A stretch of DNA of 64,000 nucleotides from Roseovarius indicus. GTDB taxonomy: Bacteria > Pseudomonadota > Alphaproteobacteria > Rhodobacterales > Rhodobacteraceae. Location: positions 3,472,001-3,536,000 of the forward strand of contig NZ_CP031598.1 in the NCBI RefSeq assembly GCF_008728195.1, in the 5' to 3' direction. Each line of letters starts with the position of its first letter. Position 1 is the first letter of the stretch. A model generated the notes under the pieces. That model was not told where the DNA came from. It searched no databases and saw only the letters and a list, made by a program, of their open reading frames with translations. A program made the translations under genes and the position numbers. Shown piece by piece: positions 28,734 through 38,354 of the stretch.

Positions 28734-29138
28734 TCAGCCGTCCTGCAACACCTTCAGGTAGGCAATCAGATCGGCCACCGCGCCGCTGGTTTCGATCTCG
28801 GTGCCGTCCTCGGCGGTCAGGGTCGCCTCCCCGCCCTCGTCGAAGAAATTGCCATAGACCGGCATCTGGCTGCCATGCGAGACCAGCGGGTCGCGCCCGT
28901 CGATGCGCTGAATGACCCGGTCGAGCGGGAACACCCCGTCATTCTCGTCGGCAAGCTGCGTCAGGTCCTTCGGCTGCACGGTCAGCACCGCGCGCATCGG
29001 CCCTGTCCCGTCGCCGTTTTCGCCATGACAGCTCGCGCAATAGCGCCAGTAGGTCTCGCGCCCCTTGCCGGCATCCTCGGCCAGCGCCGGCGCGGCCAGA
29101 AGGGCCATTGCCAGTAATCCAAATGCAGTCTTGCGCAT
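28734..29138 (-). CDS. Small periplasmic c-type cytochrome, copy 2
   Basis: 134 residues with a signal peptide (ALLAAPALA-ED). The single haem site is CASCHG at about residues 34-39, and the Met ligand is probably in SQMPVYGNF. DENDGVFPLDRVIQRIDGRD is shared in pattern with the next gene's ARNGGVFPWSMVMARVHGY, so the two genes are tandem paralogues 11 bp apart. It would transfer electrons in the periplasm. It is downstream of the lipoprotein paralogue on one transcript. Confidence 0.86.
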   Translation of the reverse strand: MRKTAFGLLAMALLAAPALAEDAGKGRETYWRYCASCHGENGDGTGPMRAVLTVQPKDLTQLADENDGVFPLDRVIQRIDGRDPLVSHGSQMPVYGNFFDEGGEATLTAEDGTEIETSGAVADLIAYLKVLQDG

Positions 29139-29149
29139 CTCCAGTCTCC

Positions 29150-29563
29150 CTAAGCCTGAATCGTTTCCAAGTACCGGGCGATCGCCAGAAGCCCGGCGGG
29201 CGTTTCCACCCGCGTGCCGGTTTCATCCGCCCATGATACCATCGGGCCGGTCAGGATGGTGCCGAATTCCGGCATCTCGCCCGCGCGCCCCGCATAGCCG
29301 TGCACCCTGGCCATGACCATGCTCCAGGGAAACACCCCGCCGTTGCGGGCCGACAGCGCCGTCAGATCCGCAGGCGATACCGGCAGGCCGGCGGCCAGCA
29401 CCCCGTCGCCCCGGCCGCCCGGACCGTGGCAGGCGGCGCAATGGTCGGCATAACGAGCCGCACCGGTCATCGCATCGGTCTGGCGGGGGGTCACGCAGGC
29501 CCCCAGCGCCAGTACCGCCGCCAGCCCCGGCCCGATGATCCGCATGAAGCGCGTGATGCGCAT
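29150..29563 (-). CDS. Small c-type cytochrome lipoprotein, copy 1
   Basis: 137 residues from ATG 29563 with GGCAGGGCAGGA just upstream. The N-terminus ends in a lipobox, AVLALGAC, so Cys about 23 is probably lipidated. The haem site is CAACHGPGGRGDG and the Met ligand is in GEMPEFG. It is a paralogue of the cytochrome encoded next. An FNR-like box (TTGATCTGGATCAG, one mismatch) is centred 65 nt upstream. Membrane anchoring of this copy and a soluble second copy suggest an electron relay. Confidence 0.83.
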   Translation of the reverse strand: MRITRFMRIIGPGLAAVLALGACVTPRQTDAMTGAARYADHCAACHGPGGRGDGVLAAGLPVSPADLTALSARNGGVFPWSMVMARVHGYAGRAGEMPEFGTILTGPMVSWADETGTRVETPAGLLAIARYLETIQA

Positions 29564-29621
29564 GTCCTGCCCTGCCTTGCTCTCGTTGTCCCCACAGAAC
29601 CATGTTGTACGCCAAGGCACA

Positions 29622-29635
29622 TTGATCTGGATCAG
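29622..29635. promoter_or_regulatory. Near-FNR box between the cytochrome and YdcZ genes
   Basis: TTGA-TCTGGA-TCAG has one mismatch to TTGA-N6-TCAA. It is centred about 65 nt from both divergent starts (29563 on the minus strand and 29693 on the plus strand), so it may control either or both. Confidence 0.5.
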
Positions 29636-29692
29636 CGGCCGCCCCCGTGCCATTGTCCGCGCGGACAGCACCAAGCCCAAGGAAACCACCCA

Positions 29693-30136
29693 ATGCCCGT
29701 CACCACAACCTATGCCATCGTGATGCTGGCCGCCGGCTTCGGCATCCCGATCCTCGCAGCGCTCAACGCGGCCCTCGGGGTACGGCTCGGCTCACCTGTG
29801 GCGGCGGCGACGATCCTCTTCGTGGTGGCGCTCGGCTCCACGCTGATCGTGCTGGCGATCAGCCGGCCCTCGGGGCTGCTGACGACGGGCCCGGCGCCGA
29901 AGCATCTCTATCTGGGCGGGCTGCTGGTCGCGTTCTACGTGCTCTCGGTCACCATCGTCGCGCCCAAGTTCGGGGTCGGCAACGCGATCTTCTTCGTTCT
30001 GCTCGGCCAGCTCGTCAGCGCCGCCGCCATCGACCATTTCGGCCTGTTCGGCGCCAGGGTCTCGCCCCTGTCGCTGACCCGCGGGCTCGGCATCGGGTTG
30101 ATGGTGGCCGGGGTCTTCATGACCCAGCGGGTCTGA
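29693..30136 (+). CDS. DMT-family transporter, YdcZ (DUF606) type
   Basis: 147 residues with five membrane segments. The pattern GFGIPILAALNAALGVRLGSPVAAATILFVVALGS and the GQLVSAAAIDHFGLFG block are those of the YdcZ/DUF606 half-size transporters, which usually act as dimers. AAGGAAACC precedes the start. The substrate is unknown. Confidence 0.84.
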   Translation: MPVTTTYAIVMLAAGFGIPILAALNAALGVRLGSPVAAATILFVVALGSTLIVLAISRPSGLLTTGPAPKHLYLGGLLVAFYVLSVTIVAPKFGVGNAIFFVLLGQLVSAAAIDHFGLFGARVSPLSLTRGLGIGLMVAGVFMTQRV

Positions 30137-30210
30137 GCCCGCTGACCGAACGGAACCGTTGGCAGAGACCGGCCAAGCCGTGATAGGCTTGCGCCCAAAG
30201 GAGACATCAC

Positions 30211-30519
30211 ATGGCCCAGCACACACACCGCCGCGCCATCCTCGGCTGGATCGGCCTTTTCGGCCTGACGGGCACCGCCGCCCTCGCCCAGCCCGCCGAG
30301 GAGTTTGACCCCGCCGAACTGGTCCCGCGCCGGTTCTCGCCCGAGGAATTCGCCTCGCTCGACGCCAACGAGATCTACATGGCCAGCCTTGCCCTGCGCC
30401 GGGGCCGGCGGATCACGATCGACGGCTGCTCGGCCTCGGACAGCGCCGAGGTGATCCGGCTGGCCGCCTCCGACCGCAGCGCCGGGTTGCAGAAGATGCG
30501 CAGCCTCTGCGGCGGCTGA
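30211..30519 (+). CDS. Small exported protein with Tat-like leader
   Basis: 102 residues. The leader HRRAILGWIGLFGLTGTAALA-QP has a twin-arginine-like start and a short hydrophobic core. The mature part is small, with two Cys (DGCSASDSAEVIRLAAS and KMRSLCGG) that may form a disulfide. AAGGAGAC lies upstream of the ATG. No family is recognised. It is convergent with the Ldh-family gene, 4 bp apart. Confidence 0.72.
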   Translation: MAQHTHRRAILGWIGLFGLTGTAALAQPAEEFDPAELVPRRFSPEEFASLDANEIYMASLALRRGRRITIDGCSASDSAEVIRLAASDRSAGLQKMRSLCGG

Positions 30520-30523
30520 TCGC

Positions 30524-31504
30524 TCAGCCCGCCGCCAGCGCCTGCGCCTGTTTCCAGGCCGCGTCATCCACCTCGACCGGGTCGGCCGCCTGCCGCCCGG
30601 CACCGGGGATCCGCGCGCCCTCGTCCTGCGCGACCATCTCGGCGATCCGCGCGAAGCGGTCCTGGAAGGCGCCCGAGAGCCCCGGATCGATCAGCAGGTA
30701 GTAATCGCCGATATCATGCGGCGCGCCGTCCGGCGCCTTGAGCGGGCCAATGTCCGGTGCCGCCCGACTGCCGGTCATGCCCGCCGCCAGCAACTCGGCC
30801 ATCAGGCCGAAGCCCCAGCCCTTGTAGCCGCCCATGCTGACCAGCGAGCCGCCCAGCGCCGCCTCGGGGTCTGTCGTGGGATGGCCATCGGCATCCACCG
30901 CCCAGCCTTCGGGGATCTTTTCACCGGCCGCCTTGGCCATGGTGATCTTGCCCAGCGCCACCGTGGTGGTCGACTGGTCGAACAGCATGGCGATACCGCC
31001 CTCCCCGTCCGGCACCGCGAAGGAGATCGGGTTGGTGCCGATCACCCGCGTCTTGCCGCCCGGCGGCGCCACGATGGGCGAGGCGTTGGTCATGCCCAGC
31101 GCGATCAGCCCCTCGCGGGCGATCTGTTCGGTGAAGAACCCAAGCGAGGTACAGGTATGGGCGTGGCAGATGGCGAGGCTCGCGACCCCGCACTCCCGCG
31201 CCGCCGCCACCGCCTCGGGCAGCCCCCGCGAAAACGCCGGCTGCGCAAAGCCCAGCCGCGCATCGACCACAACCGCACCGGGGCGCGGGCGGCTGACCTC
31301 CGGCTCGACATCGCCCTTCACCCGGCCCGACTTGAGCTGCTGGCAATAGCTTTCGAGGTAGTAGAGCCCGCAGATCCGGTTGCCATAGCCTTCCGCCACC
31401 CGTACCGCCCGGGCCACCTCACCCGCGATCCAGGCCTCGGCGCCATGCGCCACCAGCGCGGCGCGCGTGACCTCTTCGATCTCGGCCAGCGATACCTTCA
31501 CCAT
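30524..31504 (-). CDS. Ldh-family malate/lactate/ureidoglycolate-type dehydrogenase
   Basis: 326 residues. The pattern ASLAICHAHTCTSLGFFTEQIAREGLIALGMTNASP, followed by TRVIGTNPISFAVP, is that of the Ldh_2 family of NAD(P)-dependent 2-hydroxyacid dehydrogenases (malate, sulfolactate, ureidoglycolate, or delta1-piperideine-2-carboxylate reductase). The catalytic His is expected in the HAHTC segment. The start at 31504 gives the usual MVKVSLAEIEE N-terminus. The exact substrate cannot be told. Confidence 0.84.
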   Translation of the reverse strand: MVKVSLAEIEEVTRAALVAHGAEAWIAGEVARAVRVAEGYGNRICGLYYLESYCQQLKSGRVKGDVEPEVSRPRPGAVVVDARLGFAQPAFSRGLPEAVAAARECGVASLAICHAHTCTSLGFFTEQIAREGLIALGMTNASPIVAPPGGKTRVIGTNPISFAVPDGEGGIAMLFDQSTTTVALGKITMAKAAGEKIPEGWAVDADGHPTTDPEAALGGSLVSMGGYKGWGFGLMAELLAAGMTGSRAAPDIGPLKAPDGAPHDIGDYYLLIDPGLSGAFQDRFARIAEMVAQDEGARIPGAGRQAADPVEVDDAAWKQAQALAAG

Positions 31505-31559
31505 TCCCGCATCTCCCTCTCCATCTGGTCCGGGGCCGAAAACCTGGTGCACCCCCGGG

Positions 31560-31591
31560 CTTCATCTTGCCCAAAATACTCCCGCCGGAGG
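31560..31591. repeat. Intergenic repeat, subtype ATACTCCCG, behind lolD
   Basis: 32 nt identical in inverse orientation to 13939-13970. The core reads CTTCATCTTGCCC, then AAAATACTCCCG and CCGGAGG. It lies 36 bp beyond the lolD stop, pointing the same way relative to that gene as the composite elements near 47.5, 54.9 and 58.0 kb do to theirs. Confidence 0.65.
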
Positions 31592-31627
31592 CTCCCGCAC
31601 GCGCGGCAGGCGCCGCCGCCAGAGGCC

Positions 31628-32303
<676 letters not shown>

Positions 32304-32311
<8 letters not shown>

Positions 32312-33593
32312 AGCGCAGCGCCTCCACCGGGTTGAGCCGCGCCGCACGGCGAGCGGGGAAAATGGTGACGATGAAGCTGAGCCCCAGCGACAGGCCCACC
32401 GCCGACATCACGTCCCAGAATTGCAGCTTGGCGGGCAGGAAATAGATGCCGCGGCTGTCGGGCGTCCAGATCGGCTGATCCGAGAAGGAATCGAGCAGCG
32501 CGAAGATCGGGTCGATATAGATCGCGAAGAGGCACCCGAAGAGCACGCCGAAGGCCGTGCCGATCACCCCGGTGAACGCCCCGCAGATGAAGAAGACCCG
32601 CAGCACCGAGCCTTCCGTCAGCCCCATCGTCCGCAGGATGCCGATATCGCGCCCCTTGTTCTTGACCAGCATGATCAGGCCGCTGGTAATGTTCATCGCC
32701 GCGATCAGCACCAGCACCGACAGGATCACGAACATCACGTTATCCTCGACATCGAGCGCGCGCAGGAAGCTGCCCGAGGAATCCTTCCACGTCCACAGGT
32801 AGCTGCGCTCGCCCGCCGCCTGTCGCAGCGGGCCCGCCATCGCCTCCAGCGCCTCGGGCTCTTCCAGCATGACCTCCAGCTCGTCCGCCCGCCCCTCGCG
32901 GTTGAAGAAGCTCTGCGCCTCCTCGAAGGGCAGGTAGGCGCGGGTCTTGTCGATGTCGTAGCGCCCGGCCTCGAAGATATAGACCACCTCGTAGGCGTTG
33001 ATCCGGGGCGAGGAACCAAAGGCCGTCTTGACCCCGTTGGGCGAGATCAGCTTGATCCGGTCGCCGATCGAAACACCAAGGTCGCGGGCAAGGATGCCGC
33101 CCAGCGCGATACCGTTCGGAAAGGCTTCGACATCGCCATTGGAGGTTTCCTCGTTGACGATGCGGGGAATGGTCTTGAGGTCGTCGAGCGCGATGCCGAA
33201 CACCTCGACCCCGGCGGAGCGGTCGCGGGCATTGGCCATCACCTGCCCCTTGATCAGCGGCGCGACGCGGGTCACGCCGGGAACCTGGCGCACGCGCTCG
33301 GCCATCGCCTCGTAATCCTCGATGGTGCGGTCGATGCGGCCGGTCTGCTGGTCGACATTGCCGCCATTGTAGATCGTCACATGGGCGTTGGCGCCGAGAA
33401 TGGTATCGACGAACTCCGCCCGGAAGCCCGAGCGCACCGCCAGCGTCGCGATCAGGGCGAAAACCGCCAGCGTGATGCCGATCAGGCTGATCCACGTCAT
33501 GGTCGAGACGCCGCCCTCGGCCCGTCGGGCGCGCAGGTAGCGCCAGGCGATCATCCATTCAAAGCGGGAAAACGGGGCTGGATTGGCTGCCAC
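32304..33593 (-). CDS. Lipoprotein-releasing ABC transporter permease (LolC/LolE family)
   Basis: 429 residues from a GTG at 33593 with GAGG upstream. [30 protein letters not shown] opens the first membrane helix, followed by a large periplasmic domain and three membrane segments near the C-terminus ([35 protein letters not shown] is the coupling region). This matches LolC/LolE. Only one permease gene is present with lolD, as in species with a single hybrid LolF-type protein. The next gene (33730) is divergent. Confidence 0.9.
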
Positions 33594-33729
33594 GGGGACC
33601 TCTGATGCCTTTTTGCCGCGGAGACTGCGTTTTATCCCCGGCAGGGTCAAGGTCAAGCAGGCCAGTTCACGGATTTGATAAACTGACGCTATAGGGGCTT
33701 TCGAACCGGGTGAAAACAGGGGGTGGATC

Positions 33730-35052
33730 GTGCCGGCGGGCATACTCATTCTGGGCTATCTGGCGCTGGTGCTGGCGCCGCTGGGCTTGGCCTGGGCGCA
33801 GGGTCTGGCGCCGCGCGGCGTGTGGGATGAACTGGCCAGCGGGTTGGGCCTTCTGGCCACGGCAATGATTCTGGTGGAATTCCTGCTGCTTGGTCGATTC
33901 CGCGCCGTCACGGGCCGCGTGGGCAGCGACGTGGTGATGCGCAGCCACCAGCTTCTGGCGCGGGTCGCGGCGGTCTTCGCTCTGCTGCATCCGATCCTCT
34001 ACGCCTCGCCCCGGGCCCCGGCCCCCGTGTGGGACGTGACGCACCGGACGACGGTCGAGACCAGCTGGCCCGCCCTCTGGCCCGGGATCGTGGCGCTGCT
34101 GCTTCTGGCAGGCCTCGTGGGCATGGCCATCGGGCGGGATGCCACGGGCATCCGGTACCAGCATTGGCGGCTGATGCACGGTCTGATGGCCGCGATGGTG
34201 GCGGGCTTCGGCGTCTGGCATGCCCTGCGCGCGGGGCGCTACAGCCAGGATCCGGGCCTTGCCGCGCTGTGGCTGGGGCTGCTGGCGGTGGCGGGCATGG
34301 CGCTTCTCTGGGTCTACATCGTCGCGCCCCTGTTGAGACTGCGCCGCCCGTGGCGGGTGACGGAGGTGCGCAACGAGGGCGACCGGACATGGGTCGTGAC
34401 GCTTACACCGGACTTCGACGGTACGATGCCCTACCGCGCCGGGCAGTTCGCGTGGCTCAACGTCGGCCACCCGGTCTTTTCGCTGGACGAAAACCCGTTC
34501 TCCATCGCCTCCGCCCCCTCGGCGGGGCGCGAGGTGCAGTTCCTCATCAAGGAACATGGCGACGGCACGCGCCTCACGGGCCAGATCGCCCCCGGCACGC
34601 GGGCGTGGCTCGAGGCGCCGCACGGCCACCTGACGCTCGCCGCCCATGACGACGCGACCGGCGTGGCGCTGATCGCGGGCGGCGTGGGGCTCGCGCCCCT
34701 GATTGGTATCCTGCGGGAGCTCAACGCGACAGGAGACACCCGCCCCACCGTGCTGATCTATGGCAACCGTCATGCCGGACAGATCGCCTTTCGCGAGGAG
34801 CTGGACGAGCTGTCACGCACCCACGGCACCGAGCTGGTGCATGTGCTGTCCGAGCCGCCCGACGGCTGGACGGGCGAGACCGGCATGGTCAGCCCTTCCC
34901 TGCTGAAGCAGCATTTCGACCGCGACGACCGGCGCGACTGGCTCTACGTGCTCTGCGGCCCGCCGCCGATGCTGCGCGCGGTGGAAGCCACGCTTCTGAA
35001 CCTCGGCATCCCCTCCTCGCGCATCCTGTCGGAGCAGTTCGTCTATGATTGA
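33730..35052 (+). CDS. Ferric-reductase-like transmembrane flavocytochrome
   Basis: 440 residues, GTG start. Six membrane segments in the first 210 residues carry paired His on two helices (SHQLLARVAAVFALLHPILY and HWRLMHGLMAAMVAGFGVWH), the b-haem ligands of ferric-reductase-like domains. After that come FAD- and NAD(P)-binding domains with NPFSIASAP, GGVGLAPLIGILREL and LCGPPPML. It moves electrons from NAD(P)H through FAD and haem across the inner membrane. A 40-residue membrane protein starts inside its last codons. Confidence 0.87.
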   Translation: MPAGILILGYLALVLAPLGLAWAQGLAPRGVWDELASGLGLLATAMILVEFLLLGRFRAVTGRVGSDVVMRSHQLLARVAAVFALLHPILYASPRAPAPVWDVTHRTTVETSWPALWPGIVALLLLAGLVGMAIGRDATGIRYQHWRLMHGLMAAMVAGFGVWHALRAGRYSQDPGLAALWLGLLAVAGMALLWVYIVAPLLRLRRPWRVTEVRNEGDRTWVVTLTPDFDGTMPYRAGQFAWLNVGHPVFSLDENPFSIASAPSAGREVQFLIKEHGDGTRLTGQIAPGTRAWLEAPHGHLTLAAHDDATGVALIAGGVGLAPLIGILRELNATGDTRPTVLIYGNRHAGQIAFREELDELSRTHGTELVHVLSEPPDGWTGETGMVSPSLLKQHFDRDDRRDWLYVLCGPPPMLRAVEATLLNLGIPSSRILSEQFVYD

Positions 35053-35167
35053 CCCGTTTCGCAAACTGCCCGCCCAGCGCCGGATCACGGCCACCGTAGC
35101 ACTTATCCTGATCGTGCTGCTGCTGGCGCTGGCGGCCTTTGCCCTGCGCGGCCCCTTGGGCCTCTGA
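35045..35167 (+). CDS. 40-residue single-pass membrane protein
   Basis: The ATG at 35045 overlaps the end of the flavocytochrome gene by 8 bp (ATGATTGA). The product begins MIDPFRKLPAQRRITATVAL and continues into a Leu/Ala-rich membrane segment (ILIVLLLALAAFALRG) ending GPLGL. The 10-residue basic N-terminus puts that end in the cytoplasm. It probably is a small partner of the flavocytochrome; that role is inferred from overlap alone. Confidence 0.55.
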   Translation: MIDPFRKLPAQRRITATVALILIVLLLALAAFALRGPLGL

Positions 35168-35175
35168 CGCCCGCC

Positions 35176-35670
35176 TCAGCAGGAACCGACGCGCAAGCCC
35201 TCGGCCATGCCGCCGACCCGCGGGTCATAGACCACGCGGTCGGCCTCGGAATACTCGATCAGCCAGTGCCCCAGCACCACGTCGCCGTCACAGGATTTCC
35301 CCTGCTCGACCCGAAGATAAAACACCGTCTCGCCATCGCTGCCCGACAGCACGAACCAGTCCTGCTGCCCGTCTTCATAGGCGATCTCGGCTCCGTCGTT
35401 CTCGTGGAAGGCGCGGGTCTGTTCCCGGTAGGCGGCGATGCTGTCGGTGGTGTTGTAGCTGCCGTAGATGCTGATCGTGCCGCTGTCATCGGGGCTCGAG
35501 AATTCCCGCCCGTCGCCATTCTGCGGCGCGGGGCCGGCGACGAAATTCACCGGCAACCTGCCCTGCACGTCGAACCGGTCATTGTGGTAGGTCAGGCTGT
35601 CGGCGCTGGCCGCCGCGCCCCAGAGAAGGGCGCCGCATGCCAGTGACAGTGCCGCGGCGCATCGGGTCAT
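35176..35670 (-). CDS. Secreted hypothetical protein
   Basis: 164 residues from ATG 35670 with a signal peptide (hydrophobic to ASA-DS). The mature part has SLTYHNDRFDVQGRLPVNFVAGPAPQNGDGREFSS, and ends in GLRVGSC with a Cys that could pair with the one in KSCDGD. No catalytic motif is seen. It lies 8 bp after proS on the same strand, so it may be on the proS transcript. Confidence 0.72.
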   Translation of the reverse strand: MTRCAAALSLACGALLWGAAASADSLTYHNDRFDVQGRLPVNFVAGPAPQNGDGREFSSPDDSGTISIYGSYNTTDSIAAYREQTRAFHENDGAEIAYEDGQQDWFVLSGSDGETVFYLRVEQGKSCDGDVVLGHWLIEYSEADRVVYDPRVGGMAEGLRVGSC

Positions 35671-35678
35671 CGCGGGCC

Positions 35679-37076
35679 TCACATCCACGTGTGGAACGAC
35701 CGCTTCGCCATCGGCTCGGGCCGGTCCAGGTGGGGGTGATGGGGGCCGTAGATCGCCGCCAGCTTCGCGATCGCCTGCTCGGGGGGCAATTCCTCGCTTT
35801 CCCCGGTACGGCGGGAGGTCAGCTCGACCACGCCATTCTTGAGGCCCCGCGGCCCCACGGTGATACGCCACGGCAGGCCGATCAGGTCCATCGTCGCGAA
35901 CTTGCCGCCGGCGCGTTCGTCACGGTCGTCGTAAAGCGGCTCGAGCCCAAGCGCCTCGACCGACTTGTAAAGCGCCTCGCAAGCCTCGTCGGCCTTTTCG
36001 TCGCCCTGCTTGAGGTTGACGATGCCCACGTGGAACGGCGTCACACCCTCGGGCCAGATGATGCCCTTGTCGTCATGACTGGCCTCAATGATGGCGCCCA
36101 CCAGCCGGCTGACGCCGATGCCGTGGCTGCCCATGTGGACGGGTACGGGTTTGCCGTCGGGGCCCTGCACCGTGGCACCCATCGGCTCGGAATACTTGGT
36201 GCCGAAATAGAAGATCTGGCCAACCTCGATGCCCCGCCCCTCGCGGCGGCGTTCTTCGGGCACGCGCTCGTGGAAGACGGATTCCTCATGCGTGTCGTCA
36301 GTGCGGGCATAGCGGCTGGTGAACTCTTCCAGCACCGACTGGCACTGGTCGACACTGTCGTAATCGATTTCACGGTCGCCGAACTTCAGGTCGGTGATCT
36401 CGCTGTCGTAGAACACGCCCGACTCGCCCGTTTCTGCCAGCACGAGGAACTCGTGCGTGTCGTCGCCCCCGATCGGGCCGCTGTCGGCCCGCATCGGGAT
36501 GGCCTGAAGGCCCATCCGCTCGTAGGTGCGCAGGTAGCTCACCAGGTGGCGGTTATAGGCGTGCAGCGCGTCCTCTTTCGTGAGGTCGAAATTATAGCCG
36601 TCCTTCATCAGGAACTCGCGGCCCCGCATGACGCCGAAACGCGGGCGCACCTCGTCGCGGAATTTCCACTGGATCTGGTAGAGCGTCATCGGCAGGTCCT
36701 TGTAACTGCCGACATGGGCGCGGAAGATATCCGTCACCAGCTCTTCCGCCGTCGGGGTATAGAGCATGTCGCGGCCGTGCCGGTCCTGCATCCGCAGCAT
36801 TTCCTTGCCGTAATCGTCGTACCGCCCGCTTTCGCGCCACAGGTCGGCCGATTGCAGCACCGGCATCAGGATCGGGTTGTGCCCGGCGCGGATTTGCTCC
36901 TCGTGCACGATGTTCTCGATCTTGCGCAGAACCTTGAAGCCCAGCGGCAGCCACGAATAGATGCCGGCGGTCGCCTGCTTGATCATCCCCGCCCGCAGCA
37001 TCAGCCGGTGGCTGACGATCTGTGCCTCGGCGGGGTTCTCCTTGAGAACGGGCAGGAAGTAGCGGGACAGGCGCAT
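35679..37076 (-). CDS. proS: Prolyl-tRNA synthetase
   Basis: 465 residues. Class II motifs are visible: [24 protein letters not shown] at the start, then [37 protein letters not shown] (motif 2) and [27 protein letters not shown] (motif 3). The long INS editing domain of E. coli-type ProRS is absent, as in the short alphaproteobacterial type. It charges tRNA-Pro. The start fits other family members; upstream is a 210-bp divergent region before the PerM gene. Confidence 0.95.
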   Translation of the reverse strand: MRLSRYFLPVLKENPAEAQIVSHRLMLRAGMIKQATAGIYSWLPLGFKVLRKIENIVHEEQIRAGHNPILMPVLQSADLWRESGRYDDYGKEMLRMQDRHGRDMLYTPTAEELVTDIFRAHVGSYKDLPMTLYQIQWKFRDEVRPRFGVMRGREFLMKDGYNFDLTKEDALHAYNRHLVSYLRTYERMGLQAIPMRADSGPIGGDDTHEFLVLAETGESGVFYDSEITDLKFGDREIDYDSVDQCQSVLEEFTSRYARTDDTHEESVFHERVPEERRREGRGIEVGQIFYFGTKYSEPMGATVQGPDGKPVPVHMGSHGIGVSRLVGAIIEASHDDKGIIWPEGVTPFHVGIVNLKQGDEKADEACEALYKSVEALGLEPLYDDRDERAGGKFATMDLIGLPWRITVGPRGLKNGVVELTSRRTGESEELPPEQAIAKLAAIYGPHHPHLDRPEPMAKRSFHTWM

Positions 37077-37286
37077 GGGGCGAACCTCGTGGTGATGACG
37101 TTTGGCCCCCGTTTATGGCTTTGCCGGGGGTGAGACAAGCCATGCAGGCCATCGGAGCCGCGATTTCGCGAGGCTTTGCGGGCCCGGGCCGGTTTCGGCG
37201 GGCGGGCGCGGGGTTTTGCGCAACCCGGCCCTTGAAAGCGCGGGCCGCATCGGCAATGTGTAGTCGGACGCTTCGCAGGGACATCC

Positions 37287-38354
37287 ATGGCACTTCCGGT
37301 CGGAACACAGGCAAAGTACTGGGGCATCGCCACGGCGGTGTTCCTCGTGCTGATGTGGCTCCTGGGCGACCAGATCCTGCCCTTCGTGCTGGGCGGTGCC
37401 ATCGCCTATTTCCTCGACCCCGTGGCCGACCGGCTGGAACGGATGGGGGCCAGCCGCGCGGTGGCGGTGGCGATCATCACGCTGGTCGCGCTGATGATTT
37501 TCGCGATCATGGCGCTGCTGGTCATCCCGACGCTTGTCCAGCAGGCGGTGAACCTCTTCAACGTGGCGCCGCAGGTCTTCAAGAACCTGCAAGGCTTCCT
37601 GACAGATCGCTTCCCCGAGATCGTCGACAACGAATCCGTGCTGCGCCAGTCGCTGCAATCGGTGGGCGAGACGATCCAGTCGAAGGGCGGGCAGCTGCTG
37701 GAATCGGTGCTGACCTCGGCCGCGTCGGTGATCAACGTGGTCGTGCTGCTGGTGATCGTGCCGGTGGTGGCCTTCTACCTGCTTTACGACTGGGACAGGA
37801 TGGTCGCTGAGGTCGACACGCTTCTGCCGCGCGATCATGCGCCCGTCATCCGCCGCCTGGCCCGGGAAATCGACGCGACGCTGGCCAGTTTCATCCGCGG
37901 GATGGGCACGGTCTGCGTGATCCTGGGCACCTATTACGCGGTTGCGCTGATGGCGGTGGGGCTGCAATTCGGCCTTGTCGTGGGGGCGATTGCGGGGCTC
38001 ATCACCTTCATTCCCTATGTCGGCGCCCTGGTGGGCGGCGCGCTGGCCATCGGCCTCGCGCTCTTCCAGTTCTGGGGCGACTGGATATCCATCGGCCTTG
38101 TCGCCGGCATCTTCATGCTGGGACAGGTTATCGAGGGCAATATCCTGACGCCCAAGCTGGTGGGCGATTCCGTGGGCCTCCACCCGGTCTGGCTGATCTT
38201 CGCGCTGTCGGTCTTCGGCGCGCTTTTCGGCTTCGTCGGCATGCTGGTCGCGGTGCCCGTGGCCGCGGCGATCGGCGTCCTCGCCCGCTTCGCCATCTCG
38301 CAATACAAGGACAGCCGCCTCTACCGGGGGCTGGCCGAGGAAGACACCGAATAA
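37287..38354 (+). CDS. AI-2E/PerM-family transporter
   Basis: 355 residues with about eight membrane segments. The blocks FVLGGAIAYFLDPVADRLERMGASRAVAV and GLITFIPYVGALVGGALAIGLALFQF are the family hallmarks. Function in bacteria varies (AI-2 export, Na+/H+ antiport), so the substrate is open. Its TAA stop shares the last A with the ATG of hdaA (TAATG), so the two are coupled and, with ppk1 and ppx, form a well-known alphaproteobacterial cluster. Confidence 0.87.
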   Translation: MALPVGTQAKYWGIATAVFLVLMWLLGDQILPFVLGGAIAYFLDPVADRLERMGASRAVAVAIITLVALMIFAIMALLVIPTLVQQAVNLFNVAPQVFKNLQGFLTDRFPEIVDNESVLRQSLQSVGETIQSKGGQLLESVLTSAASVINVVVLLVIVPVVAFYLLYDWDRMVAEVDTLLPRDHAPVIRRLAREIDATLASFIRGMGTVCVILGTYYAVALMAVGLQFGLVVGAIAGLITFIPYVGALVGGALAIGLALFQFWGDWISIGLVAGIFMLGQVIEGNILTPKLVGDSVGLHPVWLIFALSVFGALFGFVGMLVAVPVAAAIGVLARFAISQYKDSRLYRGLAEEDTE

